From Chloroflexota bacterium (GTDB lineage: Bacteria > Chloroflexota > Dehalococcoidia > Lucifugimonadales > Lucifugimonadaceae), in contig PBKW01000012.1 in the NCBI GenBank assembly GCA_002721615.1, forward strand, positions 17,511-81,510: a stretch of 64,000 bases of DNA, given 5' to 3'. A program made the translations under genes and the position numbers. How positions within the stretch are numbered: the stretch's first letter is position 1; each line of letters starts with the position of its first letter. This document shows positions 36,196 to 44,135 of this stretch, in pieces. Under the pieces are notes generated by a model. That model searched no databases and was not told the DNA's origin. It saw only the letters and a list, made by a program, of their open reading frames with translations.

Positions 36196-37082
36196 ATGAG
36201 ATTTTCAAATAGTCTGTCTATTTGCATAAACTGATCATGATCGGGTTTCAACGAAGGAGACCTTGGAAAACTATTCTTAATAACTCCTTTTTTGACTAAA
36301 ATATACTTATTCAACCAATTTGCTATCCCTAAACTTTGCATAGATAACCTTAATAAATTTGTGTTTTCACTAAATTTCTTTTCAGCACTTATTCGATCTC
36401 CTTCTTCCCACAAATTCCAAATTTCAACAAGAACATCTGACATAGATCCATTTGGCATCGTTCCTACTGAACCAGCTTTTATTTCTTCTAACATAAACAT
36501 TCCACCAGCACCACCAAAAACAATTAATTTTGATTGAGATGATAATTTGTCAATGGTTTCTTTCACTCTAGGGACAGTTGGCTGAGTTTCACATTTCACA
36601 TAACACAAATTCTCATGCTCTTGAGACAAAGAAATAGCCATTTGTGGGGAAATTTGTGCATCCGGTTGATCTTGCATAAATATTGGTACATTCACTTCTT
36701 TAGCAATTTGAATGAAAAAATCATTTACTTCTGAAGGATGTACACCCATTAGAATAGGAGGTCTAATCATTAAAGCATTTGCACCCAAACTTTCAGCTTT
36801 TTTTGAATATTGAATTGATAAAAATGTTCCTTCAGCACCTGTATTCATAACTACAGGCACTCTACCTTTTACATCTCTTACAACTGTACTCAATACCTGA
36901 TCACGTTCCTGTTCGGACAATTTAAAAATCTCACTGGCCATGGCTATTCCAATACCATGAACTCCTACTTCTAAATTCCAATCTACTTGTCTAGTTAAAT
37001 CTCCAAAATTTATCTTACCTTGTTCATCAAAAGGTGTACTAAGAATGGGGAAAACGCCATTAAAAAAAGTTTTTGTTTCCAT
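36192..37082 (-). CDS. DapA-family lyase/aldolase with altered active site
   Basis: 296 residues of the dihydrodipicolinate synthase / N-acetylneuraminate lyase TIM-barrel family. The Schiff-base lysine probably lies in CYVKCETQPTVPR. The usual TTGE phosphate/carboxylate loop is MASE here, and the catalytic tyrosine (in Y-N-x-P) is replaced: the segment reads FMQDQPDAQ. It is therefore unlikely to be lysine-pathway DapA and may cleave or form another 2-oxo acid. It lies in the minus-strand catabolic run between the sodium-pump beta subunit and the TauE-like permease. Confidence 0.85.
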   Translation of the reverse strand: METKTFFNGVFPILSTPFDEQGKINFGDLTRQVDWNLEVGVHGIGIAMASEIFKLSEQERDQVLSTVVRDVKGRVPVVMNTGAEGTFLSIQYSKKAESLGANALMIRPPILMGVHPSEVNDFFIQIAKEVNVPIFMQDQPDAQISPQMAISLSQEHENLCYVKCETQPTVPRVKETIDKLSSQSKLIVFGGAGGMFMLEEIKAGSVGTMPNGSMSDVLVEIWNLWEEGDRISAEKKFSENTNLLRLSMQSLGIANWLNKYILVKKGVIKNSFPRSPSLKPDHDQFMQIDRLFENLI

Positions 37083-37109
37083 TTTTTATCCTAAAACTAT
37101 ATTTTATTG

Positions 37110-38309
37110 TTAAGAACCAAGAAATTTTGGAACTACACTTAAAAGGACACCTGCTACAGTAGCAGTACCTATTACTCCAGCAACATTAGGGCCCATAGCA
37201 TGCATTAGTATAAAATTTCCCGGCCTTTCTTTCTCTGCCATTTCTTGAACTACTCTAGCAGCCATGGGAACAGCAGAGACTCCAGCCGCACCTATCATAG
37301 GATTAATTTTGTTTTTAAAAAATAAATTCATAATCTTCGCAAGAATAATTCCTGCTACTGTTGCAGCAGCAAAAGCAATTAAGCCTAGGATAAATATTCC
37401 TATAGTTTGCCATTGTAAAAATACATCTCCTGGCATTGTTCCCCCTACTGCTAAACCTAAAACAATTATAACAATATTCATTAATTCATTTTGAGCTGTA
37501 TTTGAAAGCCTAGGCACTACTCCTGATTCTTTTAACAAATTTCCAAACATCATTATTCCTACTAAAGGAGATGCCTTAGGAACAAGAATACTAATTACTA
37601 AAGTACAAATAATCGGAAAAAGAATTTTTGCTCTTTTAGAAACCTCTTTAGGTGAATACTCCATCTTAATTTGACGTTCAGACTTGGTTGTTAACATTTT
37701 AATTATAGGAGGTTGAATAATTGGCACTAAAGCCATGTAAGAATAAGCAGCAACTGCAGTAGCGCCAACAATATCCTGTACATCTACATTGGGTAAACTA
37801 TTTCCAAGTTCTCTCATTCTAGTAGATATAAAAATTGTGGTAGGCCCGTCAGCTCCTCCTATAATTCCAATCGATGCCGCCTCAGGAAGCCCAAAATCAA
37901 AAATCCCAACTGTCGCCAATAAAAGAGATCCAATCATTGCTACAAATACACCAGCTTGAGCTCCTGCACCAAGTATCAAAGTTTTAGGGTTTGATATAGC
38001 AGGACTAAAATCGGTTAATGCTCCTAAACCCAAGAAAACTAATAAAGGTAATAAATCAGTTTCCAATCCATATTTCTGAAAAAAAAGTAGTATTCCTGGA
38101 GATTCTCCTTGAGAAGCTTCTTTTATAAGTTCTCCTAAAGGTAAATTAGCCAATAAAATTCCAAATGAAATCGGTATTAAAAGTAAAGGTTCTTTCTTTT
38201 TAGCTATACCAACAAATAATAATATAAAAGCAATTAACCACATTATAATCATTTTAGGATTAACCCATAATGCTTCGATTCCTTCTAATAAACTCTCTAA
38301 AAAAAACAA
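37110..38309 (-). CDS. Sodium-pumping decarboxylase beta subunit
   Basis: 399 residues, highly hydrophobic (about nine helices). It carries the signature loops of OadB/MmdB/GcdB: SIGIIGGADGPTTIFISTRM, with the essential Asp, and IGAAGVSAVPMAARVVQEMA with MHAMGPNVAGVIGTA near the end. The subunit decarboxylates carboxybiotin and exports sodium ions. The start is TTG at 38309-38307 behind GAGGAATC. It follows the biotin-carrier gene by 10 bases. No alpha (carboxyltransferase) subunit of the usual type is encoded near it. Confidence 0.93.
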   Translation of the reverse strand: MFFLESLLEGIEALWVNPKMIIMWLIAFILLFVGIAKKKEPLLLIPISFGILLANLPLGELIKEASQGESPGILLFFQKYGLETDLLPLLVFLGLGALTDFSPAISNPKTLILGAGAQAGVFVAMIGSLLLATVGIFDFGLPEAASIGIIGGADGPTTIFISTRMRELGNSLPNVDVQDIVGATAVAAYSYMALVPIIQPPIIKMLTTKSERQIKMEYSPKEVSKRAKILFPIICTLVISILVPKASPLVGIMMFGNLLKESGVVPRLSNTAQNELMNIVIIVLGLAVGGTMPGDVFLQWQTIGIFILGLIAFAAATVAGIILAKIMNLFFKNKINPMIGAAGVSAVPMAARVVQEMAEKERPGNFILMHAMGPNVAGVIGTATVAGVLLSVVPKFLGS

Positions 38310-38319
38310 GATTCCTCTT

Positions 38320-38787
38320 TTAACCCAATTTAATTAAAATCGCACTATGCTCTACAGAATCCCCAGGTTTAACATTTACCTCTAGAACTTCTCCATCTAT
38401 ATCTGCCAAAATATTTTGTTCCATCTTCATAGATTCCATTACACAAACTAAGTCTCCTTGTTTTACTTGATCACCTATTGAAACATTTACATTAATAATT
38501 TTTCCTGGCATCATCGCTTTTATAGTTCCATCTGAATCATCAGATTCAGGATGACTTGTGGGAACAAATGATTTCTCTTGAATATTCTCTTCAACAATAT
38601 TGTCATCATTATTTTTATCTAAAATCTGAAGTTCATTATTCTCATCAGAAATTTCGAATTTCTTATTTTCATGTATATCAGCGTTGATTTCAACACCATT
38701 AACTTTAACTTTAGCTTCTCCAGATTCAATATCTAATATTTCTACTTCAAATGATTTGCCATTAATTACTACATTATATTTTTTCAT
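38320..38787 (-). CDS. mmdC: Biotin carrier subunit of the sodium-pump decarboxylase (MmdC-like)
   Basis: 155 residues. An N-terminal segment of about 55 residues resembles the tail of carboxyltransferase-linked carriers, a charged Asp/Asn/Glu-rich linker runs to about residue 88, and the biotinyl domain (90-155) has Lys121 in MESMKMEQ, the biotin attachment site. It shuttles CO2 from a carboxyltransferase to the membrane beta subunit. Its start codon overlaps the stop of the small mmdE gene (ATGA). Confidence 0.92.
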   Translation of the reverse strand: MKKYNVVINGKSFEVEILDIESGEAKVKVNGVEINADIHENKKFEISDENNELQILDKNNDDNIVEENIQEKSFVPTSHPESDDSDGTIKAMMPGKIINVNVSIGDQVKQGDLVCVMESMKMEQNILADIDGEVLEVNVKPGDSVEHSAILIKLG

Positions 38788-38948
38788 CGCTTAGCCCCCA
38801 TTCTAGAAAAAAATTGGCGAGTTCTTGAATAATACGTCCATGAAGATATTTGATTATTAGTACTAACAATACTCTTAGTTTTGATTGTTCTATCATTCAA
38901 TGCTAATGATATTGCTACCGCTGCTGCGATATGAATTTCTTTTTCCAT
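38784..38948 (-). CDS. mmdE: 54-residue epsilon-like subunit, duplicate of the delta tail
   Basis: A 54-codon gene with ATG at 38948-38946 and TGA at 38786-38784. It begins on the last base of the delta-subunit stop (TGATG) and its stop overlaps the biotin-carrier start, so all three are coupled. Its sequence (KEIHIAAAVAISLAL near the start, SSWTYYSRTRQFFSRMG near the end) aligns without gaps to the C-terminal 53 residues of the delta subunit with 31 identities. Veillonella methylmalonyl-CoA decarboxylase has exactly such an epsilon subunit (about 55 residues, similar to the delta C-terminus), which stabilises the complex. The role here is assigned by that comparison. Confidence 0.85.
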   Translation of the reverse strand: MEKEIHIAAAVAISLALNDRTIKTKSIVSTNNQISSWTYYSRTRQFFSRMGAKR

Positions 38949-39011
38949 CACTTATTATCTCCCATTCTAGAAAGTAATTGGCGAGTTCTTGAATAATACG
39001 TCCATGAAGAT
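38797..39011. repeat. Direct repeat from duplication of the delta-subunit 3' end
   Basis: 38797-38847 and 38961-39011 are the same 51-base stretch with two differences, 164 bases apart, and 34 bases (38814-38847, 38978-39011) are identical. They encode the SSWTYYSRTRQ region of MmdE and MmdD. Near-identity at silent positions means a recent duplication or ongoing gene conversion, while the rest of the two genes has diverged. Confidence 0.9.
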
Positions 39012-39310
39012 GTTTTATTATTAATATTCACAATATTCTTGGTATTATTTTCTCTTTTATCCAATTCTAATGCTAATACTGCTGCTGCTGCCATATGAAT
39101 TTCTTTATAAAAACCATTTTCTTCATTCTCTAAATTCTCTTGATCTTCATTGATTTGATTTTTTAGATTTTTAGATTTTCTTTTTTCTGAAAAATCTTCA
39201 ATTCTAACTAATAGCAACACAAAAAAAGTCAAGATGAACAAAACTAAGAAAACAAACCCTAAACCTATTGCCGAAATATTTAAACCATCTTGTATTAATT
39301 TAAAATCCAT
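38948..39310 (-). CDS. mmdD: Delta/gamma membrane-anchor subunit of the sodium-pump decarboxylase
   Basis: 120 residues of the OadG/MmdD type: one membrane helix (about 12-36, IGLGFVFLVLFILTFFVLLL), a charged linker rich in Glu, Asn and Lys, and a conserved C-terminal segment (KEIHMAAAAVLALEL, then SSWTYYSRTRQLLSRMG). The anchor holds the soluble subunits onto the beta subunit. It is 17 bases behind pxpC, and its tail is copied as the following mmdE gene. Confidence 0.85.
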   Translation of the reverse strand: MDFKLIQDGLNISAIGLGFVFLVLFILTFFVLLLVRIEDFSEKRKSKNLKNQINEDQENLENEENGFYKEIHMAAAAVLALELDKRENNTKNIVNINNKTSSWTYYSRTRQLLSRMGDNK

Positions 39311-39327
39311 AATTTCCTTAATTAATC

Positions 39328-40419
39328 CTAGTGAAAATAATCAATTACTTCTTCTATTTCTATATATTCTCCGTTAACAGTTACTGAAAAATCCTCAAAA
39401 GTTTCCTCAGAATTTTTATATAATTTAACATCATATTTTGAATCAATAATATCAATTGAATATTCTTTTATCACAATTTCTGAAATATCGTTCTCTGAAA
39501 TTCCTCCATTACTGATTCTGTATAGTTTTTCAGCCTCTTCAATAGTTATTTTTTCAAATTTTATTGAATCTTTAGTTCCTATTTGACCTAATTTAGGCAA
39601 ATCTATACTAGCAACAACACCTATTTTCGGATAACCTCCTGTTGTTTGACAGTCTGAAAGAAGAATTAGAGGTTTTCCATTACCAGGTACCTGAATAGAT
39701 CCTTCAGGAGTGAAATCTGAAATTATATCGTGATTACCAGTTTTGGTAGGAATTTCAGTGCCATCTAATGCAATACCAATTCTATCTAGTTTTTCAGTGG
39801 ATTTAAATGTTTCAGAATAAAAAGTATCTACAACATCTGAAGAAAAATGATCTTCTTGTGGACCGGGTATAACTCGTAATGTAATGTTTTTTGAACCTTC
39901 ATTCTTTTCTCCAAGATACATTAACATTTTCTTTTTTTCTGTCACAGGATAAGACGAAATTAAATCATCTTTCTTTAAACTTTTTCCCAAAAAACCTCCT
40001 ATACCTGATGCTAAATGAGTAGAACCAGAACCAAGAACTAATGGAACATCTATTCCACCAGATACACCAACATAACTCCTAAATCCAATATTAGAAGACC
40101 CAAATGAAAGAACATCATTCTTTTTTAAATTCAAAGTTCTCCACATTGGAATTTTATTACCATTAAGAAGAGGATTTAAATTTGCACCTGTTATAGAAAT
40201 TGTTATTGGTCTAAGAACTAAAAATTTTGCTAAACCATATGAAATTTCTAATGCCAAGGAGTTCAAATCATTTTGCAACAAAAAATTAGCTACTTTAAAT
40301 GAATTTAAATCTGAGGGGCCTGATTTAGACACACCTCTTGATGCATAACCAAACCTTCCAAGATCTTGAATAGTAGTTAAGAATCCTCCATCTAATACTT
40401 GAAAACATTTATTTGACAT
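39328..40419 (-). CDS. pxpC: PxpC/KipA-family protein (AHS2 domain)
   Basis: 363 residues of the allophanate hydrolase subunit 2 / KipA family, the C-terminal half of the carboxyltransferase of urea carboxylase and subunit C of prokaryotic 5-oxoprolinase. It contains GGFLTTIQDLGRFGYASRGV and SGPSDLNSFKVANFL near the start and GSIQVPGNGKPLILLSDCQT with GGYPKIG further on. It overlaps pxpB by 11 bases and is followed by the sodium-pump subunits. In this setting either a 5-oxoprolinase role or a carboxyltransferase role is possible. Confidence 0.9.
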   Translation of the reverse strand: MSNKCFQVLDGGFLTTIQDLGRFGYASRGVSKSGPSDLNSFKVANFLLQNDLNSLALEISYGLAKFLVLRPITISITGANLNPLLNGNKIPMWRTLNLKKNDVLSFGSSNIGFRSYVGVSGGIDVPLVLGSGSTHLASGIGGFLGKSLKKDDLISSYPVTEKKKMLMYLGEKNEGSKNITLRVIPGPQEDHFSSDVVDTFYSETFKSTEKLDRIGIALDGTEIPTKTGNHDIISDFTPEGSIQVPGNGKPLILLSDCQTTGGYPKIGVVASIDLPKLGQIGTKDSIKFEKITIEEAEKLYRISNGGISENDISEIVIKEYSIDIIDSKYDVKLYKNSEETFEDFSVTVNGEYIEIEEVIDYFH

Positions 40420-41143
40420 TATTTATCTCAAAACCTAAAAAATTTTCTTCTATGATTTGTTTTTCTAAATTTTTATATTCTTTCAAATCTACACTAAAAA
40501 ATTTTACTTTCATTCCAGGAATTACAGGAAATGGATTTTTCTTTTTTAAATCAAATAATTTCATTGGTGTCTTCCCTATTATCCTCCATCCACCTGGAGA
40601 ATCTATAGAATAAATTCCCGTTTGGCTTCCTGCTAATCCAACTGAACCTGAGAACACTCTAGTTCTAGGTTTTTTCAATCTCGGACAATGGATTCTTTTA
40701 TCTAATTCTCCTAAATATGGAAAACCAGGAGAAAAACCAGTCATATATACTAAATAAAGGGTAGATGAGTGAATTTTAACAATTTCATCAGAAGATAAAT
40801 TGCAATAATTAGCAACATCCTCTAAATCAGGTCCTTCTTCTCCTCCATATTTTACTGGAATATTAATAATAGTTTGATTTTCATTAACTAATTCCTGAAA
40901 TTTTTTTGAAATCAAAACTTCTGAAATATAATTTCTTACTTCTTGGGATTGGATCAAATTTATGTCAAAAACTACTGAAAATGAATTATATGTTGGAACA
41001 ACATCTACCAACCAAGATTGTTTATCTTTATTTATTCTTTCTACTATCTCATGAATATTTAAGTTAATTTCTGGTGAAATTATATTCTCAAAATACACAG
41101 ATATAGATCTGTCTCCAATATTTTTGATTAAAAAAGAGTTCAT
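40409..41143 (-). CDS. pxpB: PxpB/KipI-family protein (AHS1 domain)
   Basis: 244 residues of the allophanate hydrolase subunit 1 / KipI family. Diagnostic segments are YMTGFSPGFPYLGELD and SGSVGLAGSQTGIYSIDSPG with WRIIGKTP following. With PxpC it forms the AHS1/AHS2 pair; with PxpA it hydrolyses 5-oxoproline using ATP. It lies 7 bases behind pxpA and overlaps pxpC. The N-terminal 60 residues are less conserved, as usual. Confidence 0.9.
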   Translation of the reverse strand: MNSFLIKNIGDRSISVYFENIISPEINLNIHEIVERINKDKQSWLVDVVPTYNSFSVVFDINLIQSQEVRNYISEVLISKKFQELVNENQTIINIPVKYGGEEGPDLEDVANYCNLSSDEIVKIHSSTLYLVYMTGFSPGFPYLGELDKRIHCPRLKKPRTRVFSGSVGLAGSQTGIYSIDSPGGWRIIGKTPMKLFDLKKKNPFPVIPGMKVKFFSVDLKEYKNLEKQIIEENFLGFEINNVK

Positions 41144-41150
41144 TAATGTA

Positions 41151-41915
41151 TTATTTCACAAATGTATTCATAGGGCTCAATTGGATTCCTGATCTCTCTA
41201 ACTCTTTCCTTATCACTGAAGCTAACCCAACAGAACTCTTATTATCCCCATGAAGACATAAAGTTTCTGCAGAAATTTTCACAGAATCACCATCAATAGA
41301 ATCCATTGTTCCAGTCTTAGCCAATTTTATTACCCTTTTCACTATCTCTTCTTCTTGGGTAATCACAGAACCTTTAACATTTCTAGAAACTAATTTTCCG
41401 TCTGAAGTAATTGCTCTATCAGCAAAAGCTTCTCTTGCAATTCTAACCCCAGATTCTTTAGCAACCTCTTCCCAAATTGATCCTGAAAGAACAACATGGA
41501 TTATCTCTGAATCAATCTCTTTGATCGCTTGTACCACCGCTCTAGCTTCTTTTTCATCTCTTGACGCTTTATTGTACAATGCACCATGAGGTTTAACATG
41601 TTGAATTTTCTTATCCCTAGTAAATTGTAGCAAAGCTCCAACTTGATATTTAATTAAATTAACAATTTCCCAATCCTCAAAACTCATATCTCTTCTTCCA
41701 AATCCCATCAAATCTGGATAAGAAGGATGAGCTCCAATAGAAACATTTGAATTTTCAGCTAATTTTACTGTTTTATGCATCCAATTAGGATCTCCAGAAT
41801 GAAAACCCGTAGCGATATTTACAGAAGTAACAAAAGGTACAATTTCATTATCAAGACCAGAGGTCATATTACCAAAAGATTCCCCTACATCAGCATTTAA
41901 ATCTATTATTCCCAA
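41151..41915 (-). CDS. pxpA: 5-oxoprolinase subunit PxpA (LamB/YcsF family)
   Basis: 254 residues. The family start IDLNADVGESFGNM, NIATGFHSGDPNWM, IGAHPSYPDLMGFGRR, VKPHGALYNKA and LCLHGDNKSS are all present, including the metal-binding His and Asp residues. PxpA is the hydrolytic subunit of ATP-dependent 5-oxoproline hydrolysis to glutamate. It follows the Gfo/Idh gene by 10 bases and leads into pxpB-pxpC. Confidence 0.93.
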   Translation of the reverse strand: MGIIDLNADVGESFGNMTSGLDNEIVPFVTSVNIATGFHSGDPNWMHKTVKLAENSNVSIGAHPSYPDLMGFGRRDMSFEDWEIVNLIKYQVGALLQFTRDKKIQHVKPHGALYNKASRDEKEARAVVQAIKEIDSEIIHVVLSGSIWEEVAKESGVRIAREAFADRAITSDGKLVSRNVKGSVITQEEEIVKRVIKLAKTGTMDSIDGDSVKISAETLCLHGDNKSSVGLASVIRKELERSGIQLSPMNTFVK

Positions 41916-41925
41916 AATTACCTCT

Positions 41926-43011
41926 TCAATGCAGAGGGAGTGTTACTTCTCTAGTATTTTCCCAACTCATTCTTACTGCATCTGTAAATTCCATATATTT
42001 TACACCATCTTTGAATGAAGTATGAGTAATATCTTCTTTGCCACGAATAGCATTAACAAATTCTTCTTCTACTCTCCATGACCCTACATTATTAGAATTT
42101 ATATTTAATTTTTCCCATTTCATTTTTTGTTGAGGTTTTGTAACTTCAATTTCCATGGCAAAGCTATTATCAGATGAAGCTTCAGAGGACAATTGATTAT
42201 CATAAAAATGTAATGTCCCTTTAGTCCCATAAATCCAAACATCTGCAATAGGAGCACCACCAAGAACATTGCTATGAGTAAAGTGATACTTACCTCCTAC
42301 AGTCATTGATCCAATTATTTCAAGGTGATCAGGAATTGATATTTCTCTAAGATCAGGCCCTTCTTTCATTCTCTTGACAACTACCTGAGCAGAAGTATTT
42401 ACAGAGCTAGCAGGCCCTAACCATCTCATTGCAGCCTCATACCAAATTCCCATATGCATGATATTGTTTCCAGATAAATCTCTATTATTTCTCCAATGAA
42501 TTTCAGAATTAAACTCAGGAAATTCTCCTGAATTTATTCTCATATCTAAAAACAATAAGTCCCCCATTTCATTATTAATCCAGTCAATAATTGTTAAATC
42601 ATAAGGTAATGTATGTGGAGCTGGAACAACTTGAGTAACTAGTTGAGGATTTTGCTTAGAAAATTTTTCCATTTCTTTTGCTTCTTTAGAATTCATTGCC
42701 ATACGAGCTTCAACAAGAACATGCTTTCCTGCCTTCAATGATTCAATTGTTAAAGTTGAATGCATATACGGCCATGTACCAATACAAACTGCATCAATTT
42801 CATCATCATTTAATAATTCTTTCCAATTTGAATAAATTTTGTTAATTCCAAATTTTTCAGCTACCCGTTTTGATGAATCTATTGACCTATTAGATACTGC
42901 ATAAGCTTCTACTCCATCTTGAGATTGAATTTTAGGTATATGGTGTTTTACTGTATTTGCACCAGCACCGATATAACCTATCTTTAGTAACTTTTCCATA
43001 ATATCCCCCAC
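41926..43011 (-). CDS. Gfo/Idh/MocA-family protein with altered EKP motif
   Basis: 361 residues. The Rossmann domain begins KIGYIGAGANTVKHHIP, and the segment GKHVLVEARMAMNSKEA is the place of the family's catalytic EKP motif; here it reads EAR, so the usual lysine is missing. The C-terminal half holds the beta-sheet substrate domain. It may be a dehydrogenase with changed chemistry or a non-catalytic relative. It lies between the E1 beta gene and pxpA in the minus-strand run with gaps of 19 and 10 bases. Confidence 0.85.
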   Translation of the reverse strand: MGDIMEKLLKIGYIGAGANTVKHHIPKIQSQDGVEAYAVSNRSIDSSKRVAEKFGINKIYSNWKELLNDDEIDAVCIGTWPYMHSTLTIESLKAGKHVLVEARMAMNSKEAKEMEKFSKQNPQLVTQVVPAPHTLPYDLTIIDWINNEMGDLLFLDMRINSGEFPEFNSEIHWRNNRDLSGNNIMHMGIWYEAAMRWLGPASSVNTSAQVVVKRMKEGPDLREISIPDHLEIIGSMTVGGKYHFTHSNVLGGAPIADVWIYGTKGTLHFYDNQLSSEASSDNSFAMEIEVTKPQQKMKWEKLNINSNNVGSWRVEEEFVNAIRGKEDITHTSFKDGVKYMEFTDAVRMSWENTREVTLPLH

Positions 43012-43030
43012 TGATCTAAATATACTTAGA

Positions 43031-44104
43031 TTAGAGATCTAAAAGTTTCTTAGTTGCTATTATTATTTCGTTAGAATCTGGCATAAATGCTGTCTCCAAA
43101 GCTTTATTGTATGGAACCGGAGTATGTGGACCAGTAACTCGCTTTATTGGAGCATCTAAATAGTCAAAAGCTTGATCAGCGACAATTGCAGCTACTTCTG
43201 ATGCCATACTGCATCTAGGAGTATCTTCATCGACGACAATAAGTCTATTAGTCTTAGACACTGATTCTATTAAAATACTTTCATCTAAAGGAGAAAGACT
43301 TAAGAGGTCTACAACTTCACAATCTATACCTTCTTCAGCAAGTTTTTCAGCTGCTTCTTTACATAAAACAGAAGTATATGACATACCTACAAGAGTAACA
43401 TCAGAACCTTTTCTTAAATATCTTCCTTTTCCTAGTTCAATAGCAAAATTTTCATCTGGAACAAAACCTGATAAGTTAATAAGTTTTTTATCACTTACTA
43501 CAAAAACTGGATCATCATCTCTAATAGCTGCAGATAATAATCCTCTAACACTATAAGCATCTGAAGGAACAACAACTTTTAATCCAGGTATATGAGCTAA
43601 CATCGAATAAAAAGACTCAGAGTGTTGAGCAGCATGACCTGTACCACCTCCTGATCTAGCAAACATTGTTAGAGGAACTTTTGTTTGACCAGCAAACATA
43701 TATCTACTTTTTGCAGCGTTAGATAATAATTGATCATAAGCCACAGTAACGAAATCAAAATACATTAAATCTACTACAGGTCTTAATCCAGTAAGAGCTG
43801 ACCCTATAGCAGCACCTAAAAAACCTGCTTCAGAAATAGGAGTATCTTTAATTCGATCAGGTCCAAAATCTTGAATTAAACCTTTAGTAGCAGCAAAGGG
43901 TCCTCCCCAAGCATCTAAAGGTTTACCGTCTTCATCAAATCTTCCTGCACCACCTGCTATATCTTCACCCATTAAAAATACATCAGGATCTCTATTTAAT
44001 TCATCTCTTAATGTTTTATTGAATGAATCTCTATATCTCATTTCAGAACCAGCAACATCATATCCTGGACCTAATGGATTTTTCGTATCTTCTTGTGTAG
44101 TCAT
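43031..44104 (-). CDS. 2-oxo acid/acetoin dehydrogenase E1 beta subunit
   Basis: 357 residues of the transketolase-like E1 beta family. Typical segments are RDPDVFLMGEDIAGGAG-like at the start (preceded by Asn), DTPISEAGFLGAAIGSALTG, MYFDFVTVAYDQLLSNAAK and MFARSGGGTGHAAQHSESFY. With E1 alpha it decarboxylates a 2-oxo acid or cleaves acetoin with ThDP. No E2 or E3 gene is in the window, so either they are elsewhere or the pair works alone. It lies 31 bases behind E1 alpha. Confidence 0.92.
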   Translation of the reverse strand: MTTQEDTKNPLGPGYDVAGSEMRYRDSFNKTLRDELNRDPDVFLMGEDIAGGAGRFDEDGKPLDAWGGPFAATKGLIQDFGPDRIKDTPISEAGFLGAAIGSALTGLRPVVDLMYFDFVTVAYDQLLSNAAKSRYMFAGQTKVPLTMFARSGGGTGHAAQHSESFYSMLAHIPGLKVVVPSDAYSVRGLLSAAIRDDDPVFVVSDKKLINLSGFVPDENFAIELGKGRYLRKGSDVTLVGMSYTSVLCKEAAEKLAEEGIDCEVVDLLSLSPLDESILIESVSKTNRLIVVDEDTPRCSMASEVAAIVADQAFDYLDAPIKRVTGPHTPVPYNKALETAFMPDSNEIIIATKKLLDL

Positions 44105-44135
44105 TTTTTCCCTTTAATAATAATTTATATTTTTA

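Noticed and set aside
38797-39011. Insertion-sequence ends or a mobile repeat
   Set aside because: The repeated bases are in the same reading frame of two homologous subunit tails, so gene duplication explains them fully.
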